A stretch of DNA of 32,483 nt, taken from assembly GCA_003142515.1 (NCBI GenBank), contig PLMO01000182.1, positions 1-32,483 of the forward strand, written 5' to 3'. Source of the stretch: Bacteroidales bacterium. GTDB taxonomy: Bacteria; Bacteroidota; Bacteroidia; Bacteroidales; FEN-979. The notes under the pieces are model-generated. The model was not told the origin of the DNA, did not search any database, and worked only from the letters and a program-made list of their open reading frames with translations. The position numbers were made by a program, and so were the translations under genes. Positions 1-10,700 of the stretch are shown piece after piece (position 1 is the first letter of the stretch; the number at the start of each line of letters is the position of its first letter).

Positions 1-62
1 TTTTTCTTAAACCCCGGCGAGCCAGATGCCTAAAAAAGTCTGCAAGGCAGCAGCGAAACACA

Positions 63-509
63 ATGACAAAGATCACAGCACCAGTACTGAAGCCGACCAA
101 CGGCGGAGCATCCAAGGAAGAAAACGCAGTTCTTGCAGCTGCAAAAACGGTTCTCAACCCTGAAGAGAAAAAAACCGAAGAGCAGAAACCGCTCTTGAAG
201 GTCGAACCTGAAAAACCTGTTGTTCCTGCTCCTGAACCAGTCAAGGAAATGACCCTGATGGAGAAGATCCTCAAGGTCGAAAACCTCCAGTTGGTCATCG
301 AAAAAAGGGCGAAGCTGGTCCAGACCCGAAGCGAACTGGAAAGGTTCCAGACAGCATCCAATGACTTCAACTGCTCCATGCGGCTGAATGACTCAGACGG
401 AAATGTCTTCACCACCAGTTTTACCCCTGGTATCAAGAAAGTCATTGATTTTCTCAAGTCATCATTCGATGCAAGCATTGCTGATGTAGAAGGCAAAATC
501 AAGTTCTGA
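63..509 (+). CDS. Hypothetical protein, 148 aa, Lys/Glu/Pro-rich
   Basis: I do not recognise the family. The first ~65 residues are low-complexity, rich in Lys, Glu, Pro and Ala, and probably disordered. Residues ~66-148 look like a small folded domain: a charged helix around 70-95 (MEKILKVENL, then KLVQTRSELERF), a Ser/Thr-rich stretch, and a closing helix ending near SIADVEGKIKF. There is no signal peptide or membrane segment, so it is probably cytoplasmic. The C-terminal ~16 residues recur in a remnant at 1647-1730, so this gene belonged to a small local family. A strong hairpin terminator follows 24 bases after the stop. The coding reading is supported by length, composition and the conserved duplicated C-terminus; the function is unknown. 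Confidence 0.7.
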   Translation: MTKITAPVLKPTNGGASKEENAVLAAAKTVLNPEEKKTEEQKPLLKVEPEKPVVPAPEPVKEMTLMEKILKVENLQLVIEKRAKLVQTRSELERFQTASNDFNCSMRLNDSDGNVFTTSFTPGIKKVIDFLKSSFDASIADVEGKIKF

Positions 510-532
510 CCTTCGGTCAAATCTGAGATTTC

Positions 533-567
533 GGCGTTCAGGCTAAAGCCTGAACGCCTGTTTTTTT
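533..567 (+). terminator. Rho-independent terminator after the 148-aa gene
   Basis: A perfect 11-bp inverted repeat (533-543 pairs with 548-558, loop TAAA) is followed by a run of T up to 567. It ends the + strand gene at 63-509. It also lies just beyond the 3' end of the opposing gene at 593-1612 and may help insulate it. Confidence 0.85.
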
Positions 568-592
568 GATCGTAAAGAGGGCTAATCTTTCT

Positions 593-1612
593 TTATCCTC
601 TGCTGAAATACTCTAAAATGGCACTTCTCGCAGTTTCAAGGCTACTCAAACCTTTTTTATATTGAAGCTTTATACCTAGCGATTTCATCAGTGGCGACAG
701 GAGGTCAGCCAAACGTGGCGACCCGGCAAGAACTGCCTGTGGGAGGGATGTACCATTTGATAATTTCTTAAGTGTAAGTCCAGGAATTTTAACGAGCATT
801 TGTTCAATGCCATCAGAAGGATCAAGCAGATCACTGGAAATTACAAGCTCACTTCTTTCATCAACAATCAGAAGCATATAGGAGAAAAAAGGACGTTTAT
901 TCTTTTCTCTTACCTGGGCCGGGGTCAGAAAGAAATCCATCTCATAAATGTTCTTGCCGATCGGTATAGCCCTTGTTTTTTCCAGCAATCCGGAGTCGAT
1001 TGCGTAACGAATTTCCCGGGTTGAGGGTAATACGATTTTCTGCCAGGTATCTTCCCACTTAATGTTTTCACGAATTTTCTTACATTCTCTCACAAGATAA
1101 TTGTCATGTCCATTTGAACCCGGTGTTGCCTTCCGTTCATCAGAGTTTGACCTTGATGCAACTTCCAGGAATTGTTCAAGAAAGCTGACCATGCTCTCCT
1201 GCTCGTGTTCTTCAAGGAACCACGGAACCATCCCTGGCCGATAGCTCCTGAACATTGGCCACGATTTCTTCCCCGAGACTTTGACCCCATTTTCTTTTAT
1301 AATTGCACGATCTTCCTTTTCCAGAAACTCCCTGTCCTCAAAAGAAATCATCAACTGTGGGATTTCCAGCACCATTTCAGGAGTAGCATTAGCTTGGTTC
1401 TCCGAAAGCTCCAGATACTGTCCCAAAGCCCGCTCACCAAGGTACACGGTGAGAGCATAGTGTTCGCCGAGATTCCCCATTACACTGATAAAACCGATGG
1501 TACTCGTAACCGGATCGCGAACACCGGTTATTTCATCTTCATACATGAACCGCCACGGTTTCAGTGCGTTGATGTGATCTGCAAGCGAGTATAGTCTTGA
1601 CCAGTTACTCAT
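593..1612 (-). CDS. Hypothetical protein, 339 aa (possibly DUF6930/DUF7309-like)
   Basis: A soluble protein without signal peptide or membrane helices. The N-terminal part has a block around residues 19-60 (WRFMYEDEITGV, then GFISVMGNLGEHYAL and VYLGERAL). This reminds me of uncharacterised DUF7309/DUF6930 proteins sometimes annotated near plasmid pRiA4b ORF-3-like domains; that is a recollection, not a search result. A second domain starts near residue 205, with FSYMLLIVDERSELVISSDLL around 243-263 and an amphipathic C-terminus. No catalytic motif was recognised. Its base composition resembles the core genes, not the A+T-rich island to its right. It faces the 148-aa gene tail to tail and lies between that gene and a 3' remnant of its paralogue. 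Confidence 0.7.
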   Translation of the reverse strand: MSNWSRLYSLADHINALKPWRFMYEDEITGVRDPVTSTIGFISVMGNLGEHYALTVYLGERALGQYLELSENQANATPEMVLEIPQLMISFEDREFLEKEDRAIIKENGVKVSGKKSWPMFRSYRPGMVPWFLEEHEQESMVSFLEQFLEVASRSNSDERKATPGSNGHDNYLVRECKKIRENIKWEDTWQKIVLPSTREIRYAIDSGLLEKTRAIPIGKNIYEMDFFLTPAQVREKNKRPFFSYMLLIVDERSELVISSDLLDPSDGIEQMLVKIPGLTLKKLSNGTSLPQAVLAGSPRLADLLSPLMKSLGIKLQYKKGLSSLETARSAILEYFSRG

Positions 1613-1646
1613 AAATTTTTTTTACAAACATGCGAAAAATTCTTGA

Positions 1647-1730
1647 AAGTGCTCCGATTTGCTTTCTGATTTATCCAAAACCGCATTTGATGCCCGTATA
1701 GCCGACGTTGAAAACAAGATCACCTTCTGA
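1647..1730 (+). pseudogene. 3' remnant of a paralogue of the 148-aa gene
   Basis: The frame ending at the TGA at 1728-1730 reads KTAFDARIADVENKITF before the stop. The gene at 63-509 ends KSSFDASIADVEGKIKF, so the two C-termini match at most positions and stop at the same place. A stop codon at 1644-1646 closes the frame upstream, leaving only ~27 codons. At the DNA level the copies are clearly diverged, so this is an old tandem paralogue that lost its 5' part, not a fresh duplication. Confidence 0.6.
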
Positions 1731-1827
1731 ATCTTCTTTTTCATCAAGATTCCGATGTTTTTGGCTAAGACAGGAACCTTTTGTTAGGGTCATAAACAGT
1801 TGCCTGTAATTGTGTCATTTTTATTAG

Positions 1828-1835
1828 TATTTTTG
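1828..1835 (+). promoter_or_regulatory. Candidate -7 element for the five-gene defence operon
   Basis: TATTTTTG matches the Bacteroidota -7 consensus TAnnTTTG. It lies in the A+T-rich stretch 1740-1938, about 100 bases before the first gene of the operon. No upstream TTG sits at the preferred 19-21 base spacing, so the call is weak. Apart from the remnant at 1647-1730, I see nothing else in 1613-1938. Confidence 0.3.
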
Positions 1836-1938
1836 GATTACACTTCATGTTTTAAAGTTTCACTACTTCTTACGATATATCTATTCTTGCATTTTAATTA
1901 TATTTTTCACATCAAATATGTCACATACCTTATAACGG

Positions 1939-4758
1939 ATGAATTTCCTCGAATGGAACAACCGTATTGCAGAACACTTCTTCAATTCTTCACAAGCAGG
2001 GAAGGATATATTGTTATTCATTACCAAACAAGAGATTATAAACCTTGCACGAGAAAATTTCGATGGAGAGTCAGATCAAGAAATTTGGATTGACTTTCTC
2101 GTAAAAATTAGAAATGGACTTCCTGGCTCAAGTGGATTCCCGAACCTTTTTGACAAAGCTGTTCATTCTTTTCAACAATGGAAGAGGCCTGGACTAAAAT
2201 CCATTGAAGGAATTGAGCTAAAGTACCCACCTTACATTTCTCATTTAGTTTTTACTGTTTTACCGTTGATTGAAATCCAAGGTGACTATTATGCAAGCAA
2301 CTATTACGATAGATTAGATGATTTTTTAGCAGAGAATTGCATTAACCAAAACTTACGAGGCAAACTAAGAACAATTGACGATTTATGGTCAGACCTTTCA
2401 AACTGGGCTAATGAAGTCAATAATGGCAAATTAGGATTTTTTAAATTATTGACATTTACTAATCGAGCACGAAAGTTTGTTTACAAGCCATTTTCACAGT
2501 GCGTTCTGCCGCCTAAAGCAATTAGAAAACTACCTGATTTCTTCTATACATCTGGATTAACACCAAAAACCTTTTACCAAGACGATATATTCAGAAAACA
2601 TCTAATAAGAAATGGGTTGTCAATACTTGGTTTGAAGCCTGGTGTGATTGACATCATTAAAAAGACAGATGATGAGATTGGAAGATCAATAATTGAAACA
2701 GTAAAATCGGAATTTGAAATTTGGACGGGAGAAGAACATGAAATCATTTTGAAAGATGGAATAGAGAAGCATATTAGAAAGCAAACCGTAGTCCCTATCA
2801 AACTTCAATTCAAACTAAATGAAGATGGTGAAATTGACTTTTCCTTCAGAATAAAATATATAACTGAACCACCACCCGGATTGAAATTCGAAGAGTTTGA
2901 TGACATTTATGAAAATGAAAATTGGTCCAGGACATTCAGGAGACAATTCGACGAACATTTTGAACTTAGAGACCCTATTAATAAATGGACAGCAAAATTT
3001 GAGTTTAGAAATATGCGTCTTTTTATTCGTGGTGGTTATTTCTTACTTGGAAATGATTTCTGGATTGAAACGGAAACCTTATCAAGAGTAGAAGAGATGT
3101 ATCTTCTATGTGGAAACGATATTAAAAATTCGATCAAAGTGTGGGGAGAAAAAAATTGTAGTCACTTTATAGATTGCAGCACATTCCCTAATATTCCAGC
3201 TGGTTATTCGCTTTTCCGTTTTAAGAATCCCCAAACAAGTCATGAGCAATTTCAACAACTCAAAGTTTACAAGAAAAAAAAGATTTCGCTTCGTGAAGGA
3301 ACAGGTTTGAAAATTGGATACAGAACTTACTTGAATGAATTATTACCAGAAATTGAAATATCAAATGCCGATGGAACAGAATCAGTCTACTTTCAATATG
3401 AAGGAAGAGATGACAGATTTTTCCTCCAAAGGCATCCAAGTTTTGGAGGGATTTGGCTATTACCAAGCAATCTGATTCTAAATTCCAATTTTTTAATTCA
3501 AATTGAAAATGAGCACTTAGAGGGTACAAGACAAAATTACAAAATTGATGAAGCATTTTACCAAGAGTTAAGCAATGACATTCTTCCTAAGCGAAATAAG
3601 CACAATTCGATTATTAATGATACTGACAACTTTATTCAGGGAAATAATGTTCAATTTTATGGATTCAGAAGTAATTTGGTTGATGAGCAATCATTTAATC
3701 CAAGCCTAAAGGCGAGAATTCAGCAAATCCCAATCAAATTCACAGATAGTTTATTGTTAAAATGGTTAGTTGGAGTAAAAGATTGTGACATTTTAAAATT
3801 TAACGAAGTATTTGAAATTGTTTTACGCAATACTTTTAAAGAACCCCAACATGATTTTCAGCAAAGGAGAAAATCTTCTATTCATCTTTTGGATTATCTT
3901 GGTTATGTTGATTACGATTATTCAAGTGGGAAAATTTGTACACTACCACCTAAACTAATATCTATTCCATCTACATATGGGCTGAAGGTTCTACTTATTG
4001 GAGGGAGAACCGAAAAATTGATTAATGAAATGATGACCTATTGCTTAAAAAGTGATGGTGAAATTTCACTTTCAATTAAAAAACAAAGTAAATCAAATCA
4101 ACAACTGCTTCTTCCCGATGCAATAATATTTGAGAGTAACAGTAAAACATGTTTTTTGAATCTTGTTAATGAATTTCAGATTGAATTCGATGAATGGTAT
4201 ATTTTAAAGCTAAAAAACTTTCTCACTACTTTGTTAGATTACGAACAATACCAAAAAGATCAAGGCAGTTCGGAATCATGGGAAAGATTTGGGTTAGAGA
4301 CAAAAGTATTCAATAAAGACTCATTAAAGTTTGAAATTTGTGGTGAACCTGATAAAACATACTCGCTTTCTGAGTGCAAACCTGGTTACATTCATGAATA
4401 TGGTTTATGGATTGACCAAGCATATTTCCCAGTAGATAAAAATTGGGGGAAGTATCTATTCCTTAATCATATATCAGAAAAAGAAAGAGGATACGGAGTC
4501 GGGAATTTCTTTGCTAGACCAAAAGAAATTTATTTTACCGAAAATACACTCGCAATTCCGGCGGCTCTTCCTTTGCCAAAACTGATTTCAAGAACAATAA
4601 TTCAATTGAGTGGAGAAGCACCTGAATTCAAACAACTGAATCTCAAAGGCAAGGCTGTATGGTATAATGTTTATCGGGATGTTCCCTCCATATTTACACA
4701 AAATTTTTTTCGATTTATATTAAATATGAACATTGAAACAACCCCACAAGCCATATGA
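1939..4758 (+). CDS. Large unassigned defence-operon protein, 939 aa (Druantia-associated?)
   Basis: First gene of the operon; its stop overlaps the next start by 4 bases (ATGA), so it is probably translationally coupled to the DruE-like helicase. I cannot assign a family. Visible features: an N-terminal ~250-residue part with YPPYISHLVF, YYDRLDDFL, LWSDLSNWAN and GKLGFFKLL, an aromatic-rich arrangement I associate with large accessory proteins of helicase-DUF1998 defence loci; a middle section (~250-560) rich in alternating beta-like segments; and a C-terminal ~250 residues containing KTYSLSECKPGYIHEYGLW. No Walker motif, PD-(D/E)XK, HNH, TIR or membrane helix was seen. By position and size it may correspond to DruH or DruF of Druantia, but this is inference. 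Confidence 0.8.
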   Translation: MNFLEWNNRIAEHFFNSSQAGKDILLFITKQEIINLARENFDGESDQEIWIDFLVKIRNGLPGSSGFPNLFDKAVHSFQQWKRPGLKSIEGIELKYPPYISHLVFTVLPLIEIQGDYYASNYYDRLDDFLAENCINQNLRGKLRTIDDLWSDLSNWANEVNNGKLGFFKLLTFTNRARKFVYKPFSQCVLPPKAIRKLPDFFYTSGLTPKTFYQDDIFRKHLIRNGLSILGLKPGVIDIIKKTDDEIGRSIIETVKSEFEIWTGEEHEIILKDGIEKHIRKQTVVPIKLQFKLNEDGEIDFSFRIKYITEPPPGLKFEEFDDIYENENWSRTFRRQFDEHFELRDPINKWTAKFEFRNMRLFIRGGYFLLGNDFWIETETLSRVEEMYLLCGNDIKNSIKVWGEKNCSHFIDCSTFPNIPAGYSLFRFKNPQTSHEQFQQLKVYKKKKISLREGTGLKIGYRTYLNELLPEIEISNADGTESVYFQYEGRDDRFFLQRHPSFGGIWLLPSNLILNSNFLIQIENEHLEGTRQNYKIDEAFYQELSNDILPKRNKHNSIINDTDNFIQGNNVQFYGFRSNLVDEQSFNPSLKARIQQIPIKFTDSLLLKWLVGVKDCDILKFNEVFEIVLRNTFKEPQHDFQQRRKSSIHLLDYLGYVDYDYSSGKICTLPPKLISIPSTYGLKVLLIGGRTEKLINEMMTYCLKSDGEISLSIKKQSKSNQQLLLPDAIIFESNSKTCFLNLVNEFQIEFDEWYILKLKNFLTTLLDYEQYQKDQGSSESWERFGLETKVFNKDSLKFEICGEPDKTYSLSECKPGYIHEYGLWIDQAYFPVDKNWGKYLFLNHISEKERGYGVGNFFARPKEIYFTENTLAIPAALPLPKLISRTIIQLSGEAPEFKQLNLKGKAVWYNVYRDVPSIFTQNFFRFILNMNIETTPQAI

Positions 4759-7700
4759 AAGATCCCATAGGTTCATTTGAATTAATCAAAGAAAATTTCA
4801 TTCGTTATGTTGAGACTGCTTTTGGGACAAAGTTTCCCGGACTAGAAAAAGAACGAAATGATTTGCTCAATTGTGATAAAGTTCTTTACAGAAAACCGTG
4901 GATTGAGCCATTACCTGATTATGAGACAAGCGGGCTTACAATCAATGATATTAATACAGAGGATTTGGAATTTGCTCTGAACGAGGAAGAAGCAAAATAC
5001 TTCAAAGAAATTGTTAAGACAGGCTTATTTCCTGCTTCAGCAAAATTGCACAAGCATCAAGCTGAAATGTTAAAGGAAGCATTGCAAGGTAACAATTGCA
5101 TCATTACTTCAGGGACTGGTTCCGGTAAGACTGAAGCATTTTTATTTCCATTATTCGCACAACTTTCTAAAGAGTTTATGAAATGGAAAAGTGCAAATCA
5201 AAGATCAGCAAGTATCGATACTTGGTGGAAAGATTCAAATGGGTTAACCCCTGCCAAAATTGTTGACAGTACGAATCGATGTTTGAGCCCAGTAGTTAGA
5301 CAAAGAAATCACGATATTCGGCAAGCAGGAATAAGAGCATTGATTCTTTATCCGATGAATGCTTTAGTGGAAGACCAAATGAGCAGGTTGCGAAAAGCAC
5401 TTGATTCAGATGATACACGAGAATGGTTGGACAAGAATGGTAATGGCAACAAAATTTATTTTGGCAGATACAATGGTTCGACTCCAACTGCTGGAGAACT
5501 TTTCACTTTGGATGGAGAAAGGAACGACGGCAAAATTAAAAAACTGAAATCTGAGCTGAAAGACTTAGATGATGAGTTTCAAAATGTCTCTGAATATATA
5601 CTAACAGATTTACTTAATGAGGAAGATTTCAAGAAACTTAAAGAAGAAAAAAAGAAAGAAAAAATAAAGGAACTAAAATCCTTTTTTCAACGGCTTGATA
5701 ATAGTTCAGAAATGCGATGCAGGTTCGATATGCAAATTGCACCTCCTGATATTCTGATTACGAACTTTTCAATGTTAAGTATTATGCTGATGAGGAACAT
5801 CGATTCAGGCATCTTTGATGAGACAAAAAAATGGCTTAGTTGTGAAGAGTTACCAGAAAATGAAAAAGAAGCGGAAAAAACAAACAGAATATTTCATTTA
5901 ATTATTGACGAGCTACACCTTTACAGAGGCACTCAAGGAACGGAGGTAGCATATCTGCTTAAACTTGTGCTTAACCGTTTGGGATTGCACCCACATCACC
6001 CGCAATTAAGAATACTAGCGTCAAGCGCATCAATTGTTGCTGACGAATCAACAGAAGGGAAAAAAAGCAAAAAGTTTATTGAGGATTTTTTTGGTGTTGA
6101 TTGGAATAGAAAGCCTTTTAAAATAATTGAAGGGAAAAATAATGCCGTTGCTTCCTTATCTGCCGGTGTGAAAAAGCTGCCTATAAACCCTTTTCTATTA
6201 ATTGCAAAAACATATTCACAAACAGGATATGATATTTCCAATCCTGATTTTATTTCATCTTGCGAAAAAGCAGCCAGTGAACTTGCAGATACCTTCAAAA
6301 TTACTCAGGATGGAAAGGGAGTAGAAAAACTTCTCACTGTAATTACAAACCCAATAATACTTATAAAGGAACGAATGTTTTCGCCTTGCGAGAATTATCA
6401 AGCAGTTTGTTCAATCAAAGCAGAAGGAGATGAATCAGAAGAACATTTCTTTGCTAATATGATCTTTGAAAAGCCAAATTCTGAGCAGGATTTACAAGAG
6501 GCGCTGAGAGGTTTGCTAATCTCAAGAGCTTTATTAGACGAACCCCAATTCAAATCGATTGCAGATAATGTTCCTGATAGTAGAAAATTACCAAGATTTC
6601 GTTTTCATTACTTCTTCCGAAATATCGAAGGCATTTGGGCTTCTGTCAAACCTGATGATATTGATAACTTAGGATACAAAGATGGAGAGAGGACTGCCGG
6701 GAAACTTTATTCATCCTCCAAAATTCATTCAGAAAACGGGAACAGAATTTTAGAATTGCTCTATTGTGATAACTGCGGAACAACATTTTTTGGAGGGAGC
6801 AGATCAATAGGGAAAAATAATAATTGGGAACTATTGCCATTAAGCCCGAAGATTGAAGGTATTCCTGAAAAAACACCTGGAAAATTAGTTGACAAGAGAA
6901 CTTATCAAGAATACGGTATTTTCTGGGCCCAAGGTAATCAAAGATTTACTAAACACACACAACGCTTTGGAAGAAATGCAGGCCTGGAAGCAGACACTTG
7001 GAATGATCAAACCTTAGTAAATCCTAGTGATAATAATGATTATATTGCCCAATGGATTCCTGCAATACTAAATGTTAAGTCTGGTGATGTTGATACCGGG
7101 AATAAAGACGATAAGGACAATCCTGAAGATTGGATTAGAGGAAGAATGTTTTTTATTTTTCACAATGGTATTGATGTTGCAAATGATTTATTTGTGCGCA
7201 ATGTAGGACACGATACACATTATGCACTTCCTTGTATTTGTCCTTGTTGTGCAACTGACTATTCAGAAAAAAGAAGCAGGAAATCAACAATTCGTTCATT
7301 CAGAACAGGTTTCGCCAAGACAAGTCAAATTTTTGCAAAGGAGTTAATGTTACAACTCCCAGATAAAGTTGATGAAAGAAAACTTGTTGTTTTTTCTGAC
7401 AGTCGTGAAGATGCTGCTCAAGTTGCAAATGGAATAGAAAGAAATCATTTCACTGATTTATTAAGAGAATCATTACTCTTTGAACTTCACTCAAATATTC
7501 TGATGAAAAACGAACTTGTCAATGCATTTGATAATGGTGATGAAGTAACAAAGCAAAAGTTTGAAAAAGAGCATCAAAATATTTTTGAAGATATCAATGG
7601 GCTTGTTTATCATTCAAATTCTCCCAATCGGCAGGAGAAAGAAAATGCCCTGGAAAGATTAAATCAAATCAGAAAAAGAACAATGAGTGTTCGTGATTTA

Positions 7701-10700
7701 ATTGACCTATCTCCTTCTTTCAACCTTGCTCCAATCATAAAAAATCTTGTAAAACTTGGTGTCAACCCCGGTGGGTTAAATATTTCAATCAGACAAAAGG
7801 AAATTGCGAATGGGGTTTGGGTTGATTGGTATAATCTAATTGATTATTTAAATGAACCAGTTTGGAAATCTCAAACAAACTTAAATCAATTTATTCAACA
7901 AATAAGGAATAATTCATTTGATGAGTTATCTCAAATGTTTTTTGGCCAACTATTTTATTCTTTTGAATCGTCTTGCTTTGGTTATCTTTCAATCAATCCT
8001 GAAACGCCTTCAATAAATCACTTTGTCCAATCACTGAACATTAGTCGTGATTTGTTCTTAGATATTATTAACAGTTCCATTAGAATTTTAGGAGACAAAT
8101 ACAAGCACAACTATTCAGATTTTCCAAATAGAACCCCATTTGTCAATTTTGATTCGTTGCCAGCTCCATTAAGGAGATGGATTAGAAATGTAGCAGCAAA
8201 AAATACTGTTGATCCGGATGATTTAGGAAATGCCATTTATGAGACACTTTTTCGTTCAGGGCTTTTAGATGCACAGCGAGGTTTACTGATTGAGAATTTA
8301 TTTATAAAGGTTTCAACCGGAACAAATCCGATTTGGAAAGGAACATTGGTGAACAGGCCGCATCTGCATTCCTCTGGAGGTATTTGCACTTTTGCTGGAA
8401 CTACAAGAGATGATATTGTTTTAACGGAATTGCTATTATCAAGTGATAATTGTAAAAATCATTGGGATAGAAATTATTTAGCATTCAATGCTATTACCGA
8501 AAGGAGGAAACCAATCCGCTTACATTGTGAAGAATTGACAGGCCAAACAGACAATCAATTTGAACGACAAAGACATTTTAGAAATATTATTTTGCCAAAG
8601 GAAGGAAACCGAAATGTCAAAACTATTGACTTATTGAGCGTTACAACAACTCTGGAAGTTGGAGTCGATATCGGTGCGTTACAAGCAGTGATGTTAGGAA
8701 ATATGCCACCACAAAGGTTCAACTATCAGCAGCGAGTTGGACGGGCAGGACGACGGGGCCAAGCATACTCTGTGATCCTGACTTTTTGTAGAGGTAGAAG
8801 TCATGATGAGTTTTATTTTGCTAATCCACATAAAATTACGAATGATTCACCGCCCACACCGTTTCTTACAATGAATCAAGACCGGATTTTAAAAAGACTA
8901 CTTGCAAAAGAAATTTTCAGAAAGGCATACAAGCAAACTCCCATTAATGTGACCAATGACGAAAAATCAAGCATACATGGTGAATTTGGTAAAATTGGTA
9001 TAGCACAAGTGAATTGGATTGATTACAAATCGCAAATTATTACCTGGATTCTAAAAAACAAAGAAGAAGTAGAAAAAACAGTTGATGCATTGATTACACC
9101 TGAACTGCAAGGACATAGAGGTGAATTAATTAATTGGATTTATGATGTTAATGCAGATAATGCATTAATAAATAAATCTCAAAGTGTAATTGATAACAAC
9201 GAGATTTCTTCTGATGATGTTTCGCAAAAGTTGGCCGAAGGTGGAATTCTTCCAATGTTTGGAATGCCAACGACAATAAAGAACTTGTTTCATGGATTCA
9301 ATAAAAAATTTGAACCACTTTTAATAGACCGGGATCAATCAATGGCAATTTATGAGTTCGCACCTGGCGCACAGAAAACAAAGGACAAAGCAATTCACAC
9401 GGTCATAGGTTTTACTTCCGAATTACGGGATAAATTATCTCAATATGGTAGTCCAAACTATGAAGGCGGCCCTTTTTATATTAATAAGTGGATGGTCCGT
9501 TGCAAGAGCTGTGGATTTTACAAGACTTATACTGAAGAGGAAAAAATCCAATTAGAAGCGCAAAGTTATTTTGATGTATGCCCAAATGGGGGAGATGCTT
9601 GTATAGGATATCAACCACCGGTCATGTTAAAAGCACCAAGGGCTTACAGGACAAATTTTTCCCAAGGAGAGGATTCAAAAGAAGACTCATTAATACTTTT
9701 ATCACGACCGCCAATTCTTGCAGAATCAAGTGGTGATGTTGACAACAAAACAGAAACTGCTAAAATAAGAAACACTAATCTTACAATTTCAGACCATGAT
9801 GTAACTTGGCGTGTAAATACCAACGCAGACAATTTTTTCACAGGGAAACTATATAACACAGTAAACAGATTCCCGTTTGGACAAAGAATCGGTTATAGGT
9901 CTCAAGAACAATGGATTATCAACGACCTTTCAGGTCGCTATTCTGACGACAATGGGTATTCGATGGAAGCCTTTCCGGTTGCTAATTCTCAAGAAGAATT
10001 AATAGCATTAGCAAGTAATAAAAAAACTGAGATTTTAAGATTAGCACCAGCTTCAGTTCAAGGTGCATTAAACCTGAATATGGTTTCGACCGAAATTCCC
10101 AACAACATAACACACATCAGCGCACAATCATATGGAGTGCGGTCGGGATATTATTCGGCTGCTTTTTTGCTTCAAAGAATAATTGCAGATAAACTTGATG
10201 TCGACCCAACAGAAATTGAAGTTGCTGACATTGCAAGAAAACCACTTAATGATGATACTGGCAGATTTGTTGCAGAAATTATTTTGACAGATGAATTGCC
10301 AAACGGTTCGGGATTCGTTAGACATTTGTTTGACAATTTTGAAACAATACTTTCAGATTCAATTGCCCCATCAGATGATAAGGTCTATTTGAAGAAAATT
10401 CACTCCGATTCTCATTCAAATTCTTGTAAAGATTCCTGCTATGAATGTTTGAAGGTTTATAGAAATATGAATTACCATAGTTTGCTTGACTGGCGATTAG
10501 CATTATCCATGCTCAGAACGATGCACGATGAATCATTTGTTTGTGGTGCGGATTACAACTTTGACTTTATTGAATTGAAGGATTGGCTCTCAACAGCAAT
10601 AGGATTAAGAAACACATTTGCCCAAAGTTTTGGATACAAGAACAATGAAGAGGAGAATGGACTTCCAATAATTAAATGGGGGGCGAACAAAAAAAATGTT

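Noticed and set aside
27-164. Small + strand frame starting MPKKVCKAAAKH overlapping the 148-aa gene
   Set aside because: It overlaps a better-supported gene in another frame, has a basic low-complexity composition and no independent support.
1800-2093. 97-aa + strand frame before and into the 939-aa gene
   Set aside because: Its first part is translated A+T-rich spacer and the rest is a shifted reading of the 939-aa gene.
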